Of a DNA stretch of 64,000 nt, positions 34,653 to 49,481 are shown one piece after another. How positions within the stretch are numbered: the first letter of the stretch is position 1; the number at the start of each line of letters is the position of its first letter. The translations under genes and the position numbers were made by a program. Under the pieces are notes generated by a model. That model did no database searches, was not told the DNA's origin, and saw nothing but the letters and a program-made list of their open reading frames with translations. Origin of the DNA: Polaromonas sp. JS666 (lineage in GTDB: Bacteria > Pseudomonadota > Gammaproteobacteria > Burkholderiales > Burkholderiaceae_C); NCBI RefSeq assembly GCF_000013865.1, contig NC_007948.1, forward strand, positions 2,666,001-2,730,000, in the 5' to 3' direction.

Positions 34653-36281
34653 TCAAATACCAGGCAGCTTGTAGTCCTTCAGCAGCTCACGGAGCCTGGT
34701 CTTGAGCATCTTGCCGGTCGCGCCCAACGGAATGGCATCGACAAACACCACGTCATCGGGAATCTGCCATTTCGCCGTCTTGCCGTCGTAGAACCTGATC
34801 AGCTCTTCGCGCGTGACGTCCATGCCCGGCTTCCTGACCACCGCAATGATGGGCCGCTCATCCCACTTGGGATGGGGAACGCCGATACAGGCAGCCATGG
34901 CCACGGCCGGATGCGACACCGCAATGTTTTCCACGTCAATCGAGCTGATCCACTCGCCACCGGACTTGATGACATCCTTGCTGCGGTCCGTGATTTGCAT
35001 GTAGCCATCCGCATCGATAGTCGCGACGTCACCGGTCGGGAACCAGCCATTGACCAAGGGGTCGCCCCCCTCCCCCTTGAAGTACTCGCGCACAATCCAC
35101 GGCCCTTTGACATGCAGGTCGCCAAAGGTTTTGCCGTCCCAGGGCAGGTCCTTGCCGGCTTCGTCGACGATTTTCATGTCGACGCCAAAAATGGCGCGCC
35201 CCTGCTTGAGGCGGATTTTCATTTTCTCGTCGTCAGACAGCGCGTCATGTTTGTTTTTAAGCGTGCACAGCGTGCCCAGCGGGCTCATCTCGGTCATGCC
35301 CCAGGCGTGAAGCACCTCCACGCCGTAGTCATCCCTGAAAGCGTTGATCATGGCGGGCGGACAGGCCGAACCACCGATCACGGTGCGGCGCAGGGTCGAA
35401 AACCTCAGGCCCGCCGGCTTGAGGTGACCGAGCAGCATCTGCCACACCGTCGGCACGCCTGCGGCATACGTGACTTTTTCAGCCTCGATCAGCTCATACA
35501 CCGACTTGCCGTCCAGTGCCGGGCCCGGAAACACCAGCTTGGCACCCGCCAGCGCCGCCGAGTACGGAATGCCCCACGCGTTGACGTGAAACATCGGTAC
35601 GACCGGCAAGATGGCATCACGCGCCGAAATGCACATGACATCGGGCAAGGCGGCCGCGTACGCATGCAGGATGCTGGAACGGTGGCTGAATAGCGCTGCC
35701 TTCGGATTGCCCGTGGTGCCGCTGGTGTAGCACATGCTGGAAGCGGAGTTCTCGTCAAAAGCAGGCCAGGCGTAATCACCTGTCTGCCCGCCAATCCAGC
35801 GCTCGTAGCTCTGCAGATTCGGAATGCCGGTGTCTGCAGGGAGCTTGTCCGCATCGCACAGCGCAATGTAGTGTTTGATGGTGGGGCACTTGCCGTGGAC
35901 GGCCTGCACCAGGGGCAAAAAGGTCAGGTCAAAACACAGCACCTGGTCTTCGGCGTGGTTGGCAATCCAGGCGATCTGGTCAGGATGCAGGCGCGGGTTG
36001 ATGGTGTGCAGCACGCGGCCCGAGCCGCTGACGCCGTAATACAACTCAAAGTGACGGTAACCATTCCATGCCAGCGTGGCAACCCGGTCGCTGAACGCGA
36101 GCTTCAGGCCATCCAGCGCCTGGGCCACCTGCCGCGCGCGACAGGCCGCGTCCTTGTAGGTGTAGCGATGCAAGTCCCCTTCCACCCGGCGCGACACGAT
36201 TTCAGCGTCGCCATGGTGACGCTCCGCAAACTCAATCAGCGACGAGATCTGCAGTGGCTGGCTTTGCATCAAACCTAACAT
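34653..36281 (-). CDS. AMP-dependent acyl-CoA synthetase (fatty-acid--CoA ligase type)
   Basis: Adenylate-forming enzyme of 542 residues that activates a carboxylate to its CoA ester. The ATP motif YTSGTTGNPKAALFSH is at about 183-198, HAWGMTEMSP near 330 and GDVATIDADGYMQITDRSKDVIKSGGEWIS (A8 region, named by GDVATID and RSKDVIKSGG). The C-terminal Lys lies in PLGATGKMLKTRLRE. AAGGA precedes the ATG. It follows (in transcription order precedes) livK, suggesting uptake, activation and beta-oxidation of one class of acids. Confidence 0.92.
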   Translation of the reverse strand: MLGLMQSQPLQISSLIEFAERHHGDAEIVSRRVEGDLHRYTYKDAACRARQVAQALDGLKLAFSDRVATLAWNGYRHFELYYGVSGSGRVLHTINPRLHPDQIAWIANHAEDQVLCFDLTFLPLVQAVHGKCPTIKHYIALCDADKLPADTGIPNLQSYERWIGGQTGDYAWPAFDENSASSMCYTSGTTGNPKAALFSHRSSILHAYAAALPDVMCISARDAILPVVPMFHVNAWGIPYSAALAGAKLVFPGPALDGKSVYELIEAEKVTYAAGVPTVWQMLLGHLKPAGLRFSTLRRTVIGGSACPPAMINAFRDDYGVEVLHAWGMTEMSPLGTLCTLKNKHDALSDDEKMKIRLKQGRAIFGVDMKIVDEAGKDLPWDGKTFGDLHVKGPWIVREYFKGEGGDPLVNGWFPTGDVATIDADGYMQITDRSKDVIKSGGEWISSIDVENIAVSHPAVAMAACIGVPHPKWDERPIIAVVRKPGMDVTREELIRFYDGKTAKWQIPDDVVFVDAIPLGATGKMLKTRLRELLKDYKLPGI

Positions 36282-36584
36282 CGTCTTTTCCTTTCTTGCC
36301 CTGCCGGGTCGTTTATGAATCTACATGTCTCGTGATTGCATGGTAGCGCGCACGCCACCAGAGCCGCCCCGGGAAAATCCGCATCCACGCCAGTCAAGGG
36401 CTACAGGCCCTCGCCTTCATATGCAATGCCCTACTGTCGGCCTGCGAGACCAAAGATGCAACTGTTGTCGTGCTCCCGACAGTTTCTAGGTACATACCCG
36501 GCCTGGCGAACGCACCTGCTACTCGCCATTCAGGCTGCGCCACCGGCGGGCTCCGCACCTCAAGGGTGGTGGACAATCAAAGCC
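36282..36584. other. Divergent intergenic region (acyl-CoA synthetase / Crp-Fnr regulator)
   Basis: About 300 bases between the divergent synthetase and regulator genes, expected to hold both promoters. An exact 8-bp inverted repeat ACTGTCGG (36433-36440) / CCGACAGT (36476-36483) with a 35-base spacer is the only clear structure. No TTGAT-n4-ATCAA (Fnr) or TGTGA-n6-TCACA (Crp) box was seen. The frame of the regulator gene is open through much of it but does not look coding. Confidence 0.4.
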
Positions 36585-37280
36585 ATGCCCTTTGAAGCTG
36601 CCCTCGCCCACCACCGCTTCCTCAGCGGTCAGTCCTGGTTTGCCGACCTGCCAGCCGACGCACAGACCCGGCTGCTTGAGCGGACATTCACCATAGCTGG
36701 GCACAAAGGTGATGTCCTGCTGGCGGCTGGCGAGCCCGTCAAGGGCTGGTATGCCGTGCTGTCGGGTCTGGTCAAGCTGCAGAGCAAGTCGGCTGAAGGA
36801 CGGGTGTCGGCCTTCCTGGGTGTGCCTGACGGTGAATGGTTTGGCGAGGGCTCGACACTCAAAACCGAGCCGCGCCGCTACGACGTGATTGCTTTGCGCG
36901 ACACCACGCTGCTGTGCCTGCCGCGGACCCAATTCAACGAATTGCTTGCAAGCAGCCTGCCCTTCAACCACTTTCTGGTGGCCCACCTGAACCGGCGCCT
37001 CGGGCAGGCCATGACCATCATCGAGGCAGGCCGCCTGCGCGCCCCGGAGCAGCGCGTGGCCCTGTATTTGAGCCGTGTTTTCTGGCAGGGGCGGCGCAAG
37101 CTCCTGCTGTCGCAGGAGGAGCTGGGACACCTCGCCGGACTGTCACGACAAACCGTCAACCGGGCCCTGCAGACCCTCGAGGCGCAGGGGCTGGTGTCGC
37201 TCGAGTTCGGCCGCGTGGCCATACTGGACGAGCAGGCGCTCGCGTCCTGCGCCGCCCGGCCAGCGACAGACACGGTTTAA
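36585..37280 (+). CDS. Crp/Fnr-family transcriptional regulator
   Basis: A ~231-residue regulator with an N-terminal cyclic-nucleotide-binding-like domain (about 25-135: GDVLLAAGEPVKGWYAVLSGLVKL) and a C-terminal winged helix (LSQEELGHLAGLSRQTVNRALQTLEAQG, about 175-202, recognition helix SRQTVNRAL). No N-terminal Cys cluster, so it is not an Fe-S Fnr sensor. The ATG at 36585 was chosen because the FADLPADAQ helix follows; its ribosome-binding site is weak. It diverges from the acyl-CoA synthetase gene and may regulate it. Confidence 0.88.
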   Translation: MPFEAALAHHRFLSGQSWFADLPADAQTRLLERTFTIAGHKGDVLLAAGEPVKGWYAVLSGLVKLQSKSAEGRVSAFLGVPDGEWFGEGSTLKTEPRRYDVIALRDTTLLCLPRTQFNELLASSLPFNHFLVAHLNRRLGQAMTIIEAGRLRAPEQRVALYLSRVFWQGRRKLLLSQEELGHLAGLSRQTVNRALQTLEAQGLVSLEFGRVAILDEQALASCAARPATDTV

Positions 37281-37323
37281 CCCCGGCTGTGCAGGGCTGC
37301 TGGCGTGATAAGACAATAGGGTC

Positions 37324-38814
37324 ATGACCGCTGCCCCAGACACCCCATCCGACCCGCTGGACCTTGCCGAACCGGGCCTGAAGTGGGGCAACAGTTTTGC
37401 CCGGCTGGGCCCTGGTTTTTACACCGAACTTCAACCCACTCCCCTGCCTTCGCCGTACTGGGTAGGCCGCAGCCAGGCGCTCGCCCGTGAACTGGGGCTG
37501 GAAGACCACTGGCTGGAATCTGCCGAGGCGCTTGAGGTGCTGACCGGCAACCGCAGCACGGCGGGATCCCGCCCCTTGGCCAGCGTGTACAGCGGCCACC
37601 AGTTTGGCGTGTGGGCCGGGCAATTGGGCGACGGACGGGCCATCCTGCTGGGCGATCTCCAGACGCCTGCGGGCCCCCAGGAAATCCAGCTCAAGGGTGC
37701 GGGCCGCACGCCCTACTCGCGCATGGGCGATGGCCGGGCCGTGCTGCGCAGTTCGATCCGCGAGTTCCTGGCTTCTGAAGCCATGCATGGCCTGGGCATA
37801 CCCACCACGCGCGCCCTCTGCGTGACCGGTTCGGATGCGCCGGTGCGCCGCGAAGACATCGAGACGGCTGCCGTGGTGACGCGGACTTCGCCCAGTTTCA
37901 TCCGCTTTGGCCATTTCGAGCACTTCAGCTACAGCAACCAGCATGACCGGCTCAAGACATTGGCCGATTACGTCATTGACGGGTTTTATCCGGCATGCCG
38001 CGAAGCAAAGCAGCCTTATGCCGCGTTGCTTGAAGCGGCCAGTGAGCGCACCGCGCGCCTGATGGCCGCATGGCAGGCAATCGGCTTTTGCCATGGCGTG
38101 ATGAACACCGACAACATGAGCATTCTGGGCCTGACCATCGATTACGGCCCCTTCCAGTTTCTTGACGCGTTCGACCCCGGCCACATCTGCAACCACTCCG
38201 ACCCCCAGGGCCGCTACGCCTACAACAAGCAGCCCAACATCGCTTACTGGAACCTGTTTTGCCTGGGCCAGGCCTTGCTGCCGCTGATTGAGGATCAGGA
38301 GCAGGCGCTGGCAGCCCTCGAATCCTACAAAACCGTGTTTCCCCAAGCCCTGGAAGCCCGGATGCGCGACAAGCTCGGCCTTGTCGAGACGCAGGCCGGT
38401 GACCGGGAGTTGATCGAGAGCACCTTCAAGCTGCTGGCCAGCAACAAGGTGGACTACACGATTTTCTGGCGCCGTTTATGCGGCTTTACCCCGCAAAGCG
38501 GCCACGAATCCGTGCGGGACCTGTTTTTTGACCGCGAATCCTTCAACGCCTGGGCCCTACAGTATTCAGAGCGGGTAGCCGGCGTGGATCAAGGGGTGCG
38601 GGCCAATTTGATGCTGAAAAGCAACCCCAAGTTCGTGCTGCGCAACCATTTGGGCGAGGAAGCCATCCGCGCGGCGAAACTAAAAGACTTTTCCGGTGTC
38701 AACACCTTGCTCGGCTTGCTCCAGGCCCCATTTGATGAACACCCGGGCCATGACAGCTTTTCCGATTTTCCGCCGGACTGGGCTTCATCCATTGAAATAA
38801 GTTGCAGTTCGTAA
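37324..38814 (+). CDS. selO: Protein adenylyltransferase SelO (YdiU)
   Basis: Pseudokinase-fold AMPylator of 496 residues. Characteristic stretches are [39 protein letters not shown] and the metal-binding [17 protein letters not shown] (catalytic DxxN and DYG equivalents). It transfers AMP to Ser/Thr/Tyr of target proteins and is linked to oxidative stress in other bacteria. It precedes msrB by 21 bases in the same direction, a pairing that fits a shared redox role. Confidence 0.93.
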
Positions 38815-38823
38815 CACCCTTAA

Positions 38824-39246
<423 letters not shown>

Positions 39247-39247
39247 T

Positions 39248-39323
39248 GGGCCCCCACGGTCGCTCACTGCGTGTAGCTCCCTGCCCCCCGAAGGGGCCGC
39301 TGCGCCTGCGGCCCGGCAGAGCC
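39248..39323. repeat. Palindromic repeat family 2, copy 5 (3' of msrB)
   Basis: GGGCCCCCACGGTCGCTCAC starts one base after the msrB stop; then GTGTAGCTCCCTGCCCCCCG, AGGGGCC and CTGCGGCCCGG follow in the same order as in copies 1-3. The outer stem is poorly preserved. The rest of the gap to yciB (39324-39456) shows nothing recognisable. Confidence 0.8.
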
Positions 39324-39456
39324 GGTTCCGCGGCCCTGGCTTGGATTGAAAACCCCACGATCGCCTACTTCACCCTCGATCGTCCTGAGCACGGCAGACT
39401 TTGCGATTTGTCTTCCCAATAACAACCCTGTGTAGCGAGACCGCGATAATCACTCT

Positions 39457-40083
39457 ATGAAAATTCTCTTTGATTTTTTGCCGATAGCCCTCTTCTTCGG
39501 CATGTTCAAGTTCGCTGAAAGCAACAAGGACTGGGCTGCGGCCACTGCCACCGAGTGGCTGGGTTTCATGGTGTCCGGCGGTGTGGTCGGGTCTTCCGAG
39601 GCGCCGGTGCTGCTGGCCACTGTCGTCGTGATTGTCGCCACCTTCGGACAGATTCTCTGGCTGAAAGCCCGTGGCCGGAAAGTCGATGCCATGCTGTGGG
39701 TAAGCTTGGGCCTGGTCACGATGCTGGGCGGTGCCACCATTTATTTTCACAGCGAGAACTTCATCAAATGGAAGCCCACCGTGCTGTACTGGGTCATGGG
39801 CGGTGCATTGCTGGTGGGCCAGCTGGTGTTCAGGAAAAACGGCATCAAGTCATTGATGAGCGCGCAAATGGCTTTGCCTGATCCTGTCTGGCGCATCGTG
39901 AACCTGAGCTGGGTCGGCTTTTTCACCGTGATGGGGTTTCTCAATCTCTGGGTGGCCTTTAATTTTTCTACCAGCACGTGGGTCAACTTCAAACTGTTCG
40001 GCGGTCTGGGTCTGATGATGGTCTTTGTGCTGGCCCAGGCGCTTTATCTCAACAAGCACATCAAGCCAGGCACCACACCATGA
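39457..40083 (+). CDS. yciB: Inner-membrane-spanning protein YciB (septation protein A family)
   Basis: A 208-residue protein with about five hydrophobic segments and the YciB/IspZ pattern FDFLPIALFFGMFK at the N-terminus and VWRIVNLSWVGFFTVMGFLNLWVAF near residues 148-172. The family affects cell envelope integrity and septation. It overlaps the bolA start by 4 bases (ATGA). Confidence 0.92.
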   Translation: MKILFDFLPIALFFGMFKFAESNKDWAAATATEWLGFMVSGGVVGSSEAPVLLATVVVIVATFGQILWLKARGRKVDAMLWVSLGLVTMLGGATIYFHSENFIKWKPTVLYWVMGGALLVGQLVFRKNGIKSLMSAQMALPDPVWRIVNLSWVGFFTVMGFLNLWVAFNFSTSTWVNFKLFGGLGLMMVFVLAQALYLNKHIKPGTTP

Positions 40084-40373
40084 GCGCAGCCGCACCTGCC
40101 GGCCTGCCGCGGCCTGTCCGCGTGCACGACATTGAACTGCAGCTCAGGGCGCAGCTTCAGCCTACGTATCTGGAAGTGCTGGATGAAAGCGCCGCCCATG
40201 CCGGCCATGTTGGCGCCAATGAACAGGGCTTTGGTACGCACTTTCGCGTCCGCATTGCCAGCCCCGCGTTTGCGGGCAAGAGCCGCGTGGCACGCCACCG
40301 GCTTGTGTATGATGCAATGCAAAATTTCATTGATCAGGGCCTTCATGCCCTGGCCATTGAGATGGTTGATTGA
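40080..40373 (+). CDS. bolA: BolA family protein
   Basis: A 97-residue BolA-type protein with HAGHVGANEQGFGTHFRVRI and the C-terminal VYDAMQNFIDQGLHALAIE helix-strand; BolA proteins bind Fe-S glutaredoxins and affect morphology and stress responses. The loop has HAGH but no Cys ligand, which is the E. coli BolA/IbaG-type variation. The start overlaps yciB, and the PPIase gene follows after 112 bases. Confidence 0.9.
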   Translation: MSAAAPAGLPRPVRVHDIELQLRAQLQPTYLEVLDESAAHAGHVGANEQGFGTHFRVRIASPAFAGKSRVARHRLVYDAMQNFIDQGLHALAIEMVD

Positions 40374-40485
40374 AACTGAAAACTGAACCCCGGTGGATGT
40401 GCTGTAAAGCCCGTAACCGCCGGCAATCAACTCCGCCCAAGATCCCAACCATTCACCAAGCGTCATCAAGGATTACCAACTCATC

Positions 40486-41271
40486 ATGAAAAAGCAATTT
40501 TTACTGGCTACCGCCGTTGCAGGGCTGCTGGCCATGGGCGCGCAAGGCGCTTTCGCGCAGAACGTCGCCATCGTCAACGGCAAGGCAGTGCCCAAGGCGC
40601 GCCTTGATTCGCTGGCCCAGCAAATTGCCCGCTCCGGCCGTCCGGTGACCCCCGATATGGAAAACCAGCTGCGCGAAGAAGTCATTGCGCGTGAGGTGTT
40701 CATGCAGGAAGCCGAAAAACAGGGGCTGTCCGGCACCGACGACTTCAAGGTACAGATGGAACTGGCGCGCCAGACCATCCTGATCCGCGAACTGTTCGCG
40801 GACTATCAAAAGAAAAACCCGGTGACCGATGCTGATTTGAAAGGCGAGTACGACAAATTCGCCGCGGCCAACGGCGGCAAGGAGTACAAGGCCCGCCATA
40901 TCCTGGTCGAGAAGGAAGCCGAGGCCAAGGCCATCATTGCCAGCCTGAAAAAAGGCGGCAAGTTTGAGGACATCGCGAAGAAACAGTCCAAGGATCCAGG
41001 CTCAGGAGCCAAGGGTGGTGACCTCGACTGGGCCAATCCGTCGGGGTATGTACCTGAGTTCAGCGAAGCGCTGCTCAAGCTCAACAAAGGACAGCTGACC
41101 GATGCGCCGGTGAAGTCGCAGTTTGGCTACCATGTGATCCGCGTGGACGACATCCGCAATGCCCAGCTGCCTTCGTTTGAAGAGGTCAAGCCGCAAATCG
41201 CCCAGCAAATGCAGCAGCAGAAGCTCGCCACCTTCCAGGAAGACCTGCGCAAAAAAGCGAAGATCGAATAA
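40486..41271 (+). CDS. Periplasmic peptidyl-prolyl cis-trans isomerase, parvulin type
   Basis: A 261-residue exported foldase with a Sec signal peptide (MKKQFLLATAVAGLLAMG ... AFA, cleavage after residue ~25), an N-terminal chaperone-like helical part (about 30-130) and one PpiC/rotamase domain (about 135-225: YKARHILVEKEAEAKAIIAS, SKDPGSGAKGGDLDWANP). Resembles PrsA/PpiC-like proteins of beta-proteobacteria. A strong terminator follows. Confidence 0.92.
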   Translation: MKKQFLLATAVAGLLAMGAQGAFAQNVAIVNGKAVPKARLDSLAQQIARSGRPVTPDMENQLREEVIAREVFMQEAEKQGLSGTDDFKVQMELARQTILIRELFADYQKKNPVTDADLKGEYDKFAAANGGKEYKARHILVEKEAEAKAIIASLKKGGKFEDIAKKQSKDPGSGAKGGDLDWANPSGYVPEFSEALLKLNKGQLTDAPVKSQFGYHVIRVDDIRNAQLPSFEEVKPQIAQQMQQQKLATFQEDLRKKAKIE

Positions 41272-41307
41272 GCGTCAGTTGACGCTCCGGCGCGTTGTTC
41301 GCCATCT

Positions 41308-41339
41308 AAAAAAAACGCGGCTCAAGGCCGCGTTTTTTT
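41308..41339. terminator. Bidirectional Rho-independent terminator
   Basis: AAAAAAAACGCGGC (41308-41322) and GCCGCGTTTTTTT (41327-41339) form a GC-rich stem with A- and T-tracts on both sides and a CTCAA loop. It lies between the convergent PPIase gene and purL and should serve both. Confidence 0.93.
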
Positions 41340-41353
41340 GTTTCACCACACCA

Positions 41354-45481
<4,128 letters not shown>

Positions 45482-45933
45482 GGTAGTGGTGGCCTTGTAG
45501 TGGGAGGTGGGCAGCTCATAGGCTGTTTGGTGGGGTTTAACACCGCCTGCAATCGCCAGTGCAGTGTTGCATGCTTGATGGAACCCATAAAAGCGATGGA
45601 TTTCGGGTCAGGGCAAGGCGCAAACCACAGCGATACCCGCAGGTATCGCGCGGATTTGCAACGCCGCCATGGCGCAAAAGACGCGGTTTTATGTTCCAGA
45701 TAGCGTGCAACACTGCACCAGGGTTTGCCGGTTACGCGTTAACCCGTAATTTTATCAGCGACTCGGTTTGTGCTGAATGAACGGGCTACTTTCATGGACG
45801 GACACCGCCATACCCGCAGCCTGACCCAATAGCCCCTCCTTTACCGTTCACTTTGTCTCGCCACATTTCCCCTTCAATTCCGCAAAAATACCCATGCATA
45901 CCCATGACATGGACCAGTGGGATAATCGGAAAT
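45482..45933. other. Intergenic region purL-map, containing a MITE-like element
   Basis: About 450 bases between divergent purL and map. Its centre is occupied by the inverted-repeat element at 45559-45718. The remaining flanks should hold the promoters; no confident -35/-10 pair or riboswitch was recognised. Confidence 0.5.
45559..45718. mobile_element. MITE-like element with long imperfect terminal inverted repeats
   Basis: Left arm starts GTGCAGTGTTGCATGCTTGA at 45559; the right arm ends GCGTGCAACACTGCAC at 45718. The arms match with few differences over about 35 bases (including TGGAAC...ATAAAA / TTTTAT-GTTCCA). The interior has a hairpin GCGATACC-cgca-GGTATCGC and GGCGCAAA/TTTGCAACGCC. 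It has no coding capacity. Size and structure fit a non-autonomous transposable element; no convincing target-site duplication was found. Confidence 0.65.
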
Positions 45934-46788
45934 ATGAGTATTACGTATAAAGATGCTGCGGGCATAGAGGGCATGCGTTTGGCCGGCAGGCTGGCGTCCG
46001 AGGTGCTGGACTACCTCACGCCCTTCGTCAAACCAGGCGTGACGACCAATGAAATCGACCGGCTGGCCCATGACTACATGACCCAGGTCCAGGGCACCAT
46101 TCCCGCGACCCTGGGCTACGGCCCCCCCGGCTACGTGCCCTACCCCAAATCGCTGTGCACCTCGGTCAACCACCAAGTGTGCCACGGCATCCCCAACGAC
46201 AAGCCCCTGAAAAAAGGCGACATCGTCAACATCGATGTGACCGTCATCACCAAGGACGGCTGGCACGGAGACAACAGCCGCATGTACCTGATCGGCGAAG
46301 CGTCGATTGCGGCCAAACGGCTGTGCAAGGTCACCTACGAGGCCATGTGGCAGGGCATCATGCGCGTCAAACCGGGTGTGCGTCTGGGTGACATCGGGTT
46401 TGCCATCCAGGCCTATGCAGAAAAACAGGGGTTTTCCGTCGTGCGCGAATTCTGCGGCCACGGCGTCGGCCAGAAGTTCCATGAAGAGCCGCAGGTGCTG
46501 CACTATGGCCGCCCCGGCACGCTGGAAGAACTCAAGCCGGGCATGACGTTCACCATCGAACCCATGATCAATGCCGGCAAGCGCGATATCAAGGACGGCC
46601 CGGAAAAAGACGGCTGGAGCATCGTGACACGAGACCATTCGCTGTCAGCCCAGTGGGAGCACACCATCCTTGTTTCCGAGACCGGTTACGAGGTGCTGAC
46701 CGTCTCGGCGGGCAGCCCGGCCATTCCCGCATTTGTCGCAGACTTTGTTGCCCAAAACAATCCGGCGCAGGTCCTGGTCAGCGCCTGA
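45934..46788 (+). CDS. map: Methionine aminopeptidase type I
   Basis: Removes the N-terminal Met from new proteins. 284 residues from the chosen ATG. Metal ligands are visible: two Asp in NIDVTVITKDGWHGDNSRMY, His in GHGVGQKFHEEPQ, Glu in TIEPMIN and Glu in WEHTILV. Frames open further upstream (to 45853) carry no family-like sequence, so MSITYKDAAGIEGMR is taken as the start although its ribosome-binding site is weak. It precedes glnD, as often in proteobacteria. Confidence 0.93.
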   Translation: MSITYKDAAGIEGMRLAGRLASEVLDYLTPFVKPGVTTNEIDRLAHDYMTQVQGTIPATLGYGPPGYVPYPKSLCTSVNHQVCHGIPNDKPLKKGDIVNIDVTVITKDGWHGDNSRMYLIGEASIAAKRLCKVTYEAMWQGIMRVKPGVRLGDIGFAIQAYAEKQGFSVVREFCGHGVGQKFHEEPQVLHYGRPGTLEELKPGMTFTIEPMINAGKRDIKDGPEKDGWSIVTRDHSLSAQWEHTILVSETGYEVLTVSAGSPAIPAFVADFVAQNNPAQVLVSA

Positions 46789-46841
46789 TCCGGTTGCTTT
46801 CAGTGCCGTCCTGCGCACCTTGATGCCCCCGCTCCCTACCC

Positions 46842-49433
46842 ATGAGTGAACTGGTTCAGGTGCGGGAGCAATACCGTGCGGGTAAAACCGCCCTGCTCGC
46901 CTCGCTGGCCGGCAGCGGCGCCTCGTCCCGGGGCATTCACAGCCTGCTGCAAAAGCTGGCCAAGCATACCGATGCAACCTTGCAGCTGCTCTGGCAGCGT
47001 GCCGGCTTCCCGGCCACGGCCTGCCTGGTTGCGGCGGGTGGTTTTGGCCGGGGCGAGCTGTTTCCCCATTCAGACGTGGACGTCCTGCTTTTGCTGCCGG
47101 ACGACGCCAATGCGGAGGACGATGCGCCCCTCAAAAGCAAGGTGGAGAGCTTCATCAGCAGTTGCTGGGACAGCGGACTGGAAATCGGTTCCAGCGTGCG
47201 CACGGTGGCCGACTGCGTGGAAGAGGCAGCCAAGGATGTCACCGTGCAGACCTCCCTGCTGGAAGCTCGACGGGTTGCCGGCTCGAAAAAGAATTTTCTG
47301 AGGCTGCAACAGCAGCTCGACGCGGTGCTCGACCCCAAGGCCTTTTATGTGGCCAAAACGCTGGAATTGCGCCAGCGCCATAACAAGTTTGAAAACACGC
47401 CCTACTCCCTGGAGCCCAATTGCAAGGAATCGCCGGGAGGCTTGCGGGATCTGCAGGTGGTGTTGTGGGTCGCGCGCGCCGCGGGTCTCGGAAAATCGTG
47501 GGATGACCTCGCTCGTAGCGGCCTCGCCACCGCCTTTGAGGTGCGGCAGATCAAGGCCAATGAGGCGCTGCTGAGCCTGATACGCGCCCGCCTGCACCTG
47601 ATTTCAGGGCGGCGCGAGGACCGGCTTGTATTCGATCTGCAAACGGCTGTCGCCGAGTCGTTCGGCTATTCAAGCCATGCCGATGATGGCAGCAGGCTGC
47701 CGCGCCGTGCCAGTGAAGCATTGATGCGCCGCTACTATTGGGCCGCCAAGGCGGTGACCCAGCTCAACCAGATCCTGCTGCTCAACATTGAAGAACGCCT
47801 GAACCCCAACACCTATCCGCTGCAGCGGATCAATGAACGGTTCTGCGACAAGGCGGGCATGCTGGAAGTGACCAGCGATGACCTGTACGTGCGCGAGCCG
47901 CATGCGATTCTTGAAACCTTCCTGCTGTACGAAACCACCGTAGGCATCAAGGGGCTGTCGGCGCGCACCCTGCGGGCGCTGTACAACGCCCGTGGCGTCA
48001 TGACAGCGAAGTTCCGCCGCGACCCCGTCAATCGGGACACCTTCCGGCGCATCCTGCAGCAGCCCGAGGGCATCACGCACGCCATACGCCTGATGAACCA
48101 GACCTCGGTGCTGGGCCGTTACTTGTGGGTATTCCGCAAGATCGTCGGGCAGATGCAGCATGACCTGTTCCACGTGTATACCGTGGACCAGCACATCCTC
48201 ATGGTGCTGCGCAATGTGCGGCGCTTCTTCATGGCCGAGCACTCGCATGAATACCCGATGTGCTCACAACTCGCGGCGGGTTGGGACAAGCCCTGGATAT
48301 TGTTCATTGCGGCGCTGTTTCATGACATTGCCAAGGGACGCGGCGGCGATCATTCCGAACTGGGCTGCAAGGATGTTCGCATTTTCTGCCGGCAGCACGG
48401 CATCGCCACCGGGGACGCCCGCCTGATCGAGTTCCTGGTGGGCGAGCACCTGAGCATGAGCCGGATCGCCCAAAAGGAAGACCTCAGCAATCCCGACGTG
48501 ATTGCCGCCTTTGCCCGGCGGGTCGGCAATGAGCGCTACCTGACCGCCCTGTACCTGCTGACGGTGGCCGATATCCGCGGTACCAGCCCCAAAGTCTGGA
48601 ACGCCTGGAAAGGCAAGCTGCTGGAAGACCTCTACCGCTACACGCTGCGCGTGCTGGGCGGGCGGGCACCCGATGCCGATGCCGAAGTGGAGGCCCGAAA
48701 GCGCGAGGCCCTGACCACGCTGGCGCTGCACGCCGAACCATTCGAGGCCCACAAGGCACTGTGGGATACGCTGGACGTGAGTTACTTCATGCGCCATGAG
48801 GCGGCCGACATTGCCTGGCACGCCCGGCAGCTGTCGCGCTACGTGGGCAAGGCCAAGATCATCGTGCGTGCGCGCCGCTCGTCGGCCGGCGAAGGCATGC
48901 AGGTGCTGGTCTACACGCCTGACGCGCCGGACCTGTTCGCGCGCATTTGCGGTTACTTTGACCAGGCAGGTTTCAGCATTCTGGATGCCAAGATTCACAC
49001 TGCCAAAAACGGTTACGCGCTCGACACCTTTCAGGTAGTCAGTCCCGAGCTGGCTGACCATTATCGCGAGCTGGCCGCCATGGTCGAGGCCGACCTGGAC
49101 CGCACCATTGAAGAGCCGGGCCCGCTGCCTCCTCCCGGCAAGGGCCGCGTGTCACGCCGCGTCAAAAGCTTTCCGATTGCACCACGGGTGGATCTGCAGC
49201 CGGACGAAAAAGCCCAGCGCTGGCTGCTCAGCGTATCGGCCAGCGACCGCGCCGGCCTGCTGTACCTGATTGCGCGGGTCCTGGCCCGCCACCGCATCAA
49301 CCTGCAGCTTGCCAAGATCACCACACTGGGTGAGCGTGTGGAAGACACCTTCCTGATCGATGGCCCCGAACTTCAGCAGAACAAGGCGCAAATCGCCATT
49401 GAGACCGAATTGCTGGAAGCGCTCAATACCTGA
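46842..49433 (+). CDS. glnD: [Protein-PII] uridylyltransferase/uridylyl-removing enzyme
   Basis: Nitrogen sensor that uridylylates PII at low glutamine. 863 residues, normal length. The nucleotidyltransferase motif GGFGRGEL is at 66-73 with Asp78/Asp80; the HD domain ([16 protein letters not shown], about 492-507) removes UMP; two C-terminal ACT domains (about 685-760 and 790-863) bind glutamine. All key residues are present. It lies 53 bases after map. Confidence 0.95.
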   Translation: MSELVQVREQYRAGKTALLASLAGSGASSRGIHSLLQKLAKHTDATLQLLWQRAGFPATACLVAAGGFGRGELFPHSDVDVLLLLPDDANAEDDAPLKSKVESFISSCWDSGLEIGSSVRTVADCVEEAAKDVTVQTSLLEARRVAGSKKNFLRLQQQLDAVLDPKAFYVAKTLELRQRHNKFENTPYSLEPNCKESPGGLRDLQVVLWVARAAGLGKSWDDLARSGLATAFEVRQIKANEALLSLIRARLHLISGRREDRLVFDLQTAVAESFGYSSHADDGSRLPRRASEALMRRYYWAAKAVTQLNQILLLNIEERLNPNTYPLQRINERFCDKAGMLEVTSDDLYVREPHAILETFLLYETTVGIKGLSARTLRALYNARGVMTAKFRRDPVNRDTFRRILQQPEGITHAIRLMNQTSVLGRYLWVFRKIVGQMQHDLFHVYTVDQHILMVLRNVRRFFMAEHSHEYPMCSQLAAGWDKPWILFIAALFHDIAKGRGGDHSELGCKDVRIFCRQHGIATGDARLIEFLVGEHLSMSRIAQKEDLSNPDVIAAFARRVGNERYLTALYLLTVADIRGTSPKVWNAWKGKLLEDLYRYTLRVLGGRAPDADAEVEARKREALTTLALHAEPFEAHKALWDTLDVSYFMRHEAADIAWHARQLSRYVGKAKIIVRARRSSAGEGMQVLVYTPDAPDLFARICGYFDQAGFSILDAKIHTAKNGYALDTFQVVSPELADHYRELAAMVEADLDRTIEEPGPLPPPGKGRVSRRVKSFPIAPRVDLQPDEKAQRWLLSVSASDRAGLLYLIARVLARHRINLQLAKITTLGERVEDTFLIDGPELQQNKAQIAIETELLEALNT

Positions 49434-49481
49434 CGTGGCGGCTTCCGGAATTTCGCCCCCAGGCACTTCCGCCTGCACGCT

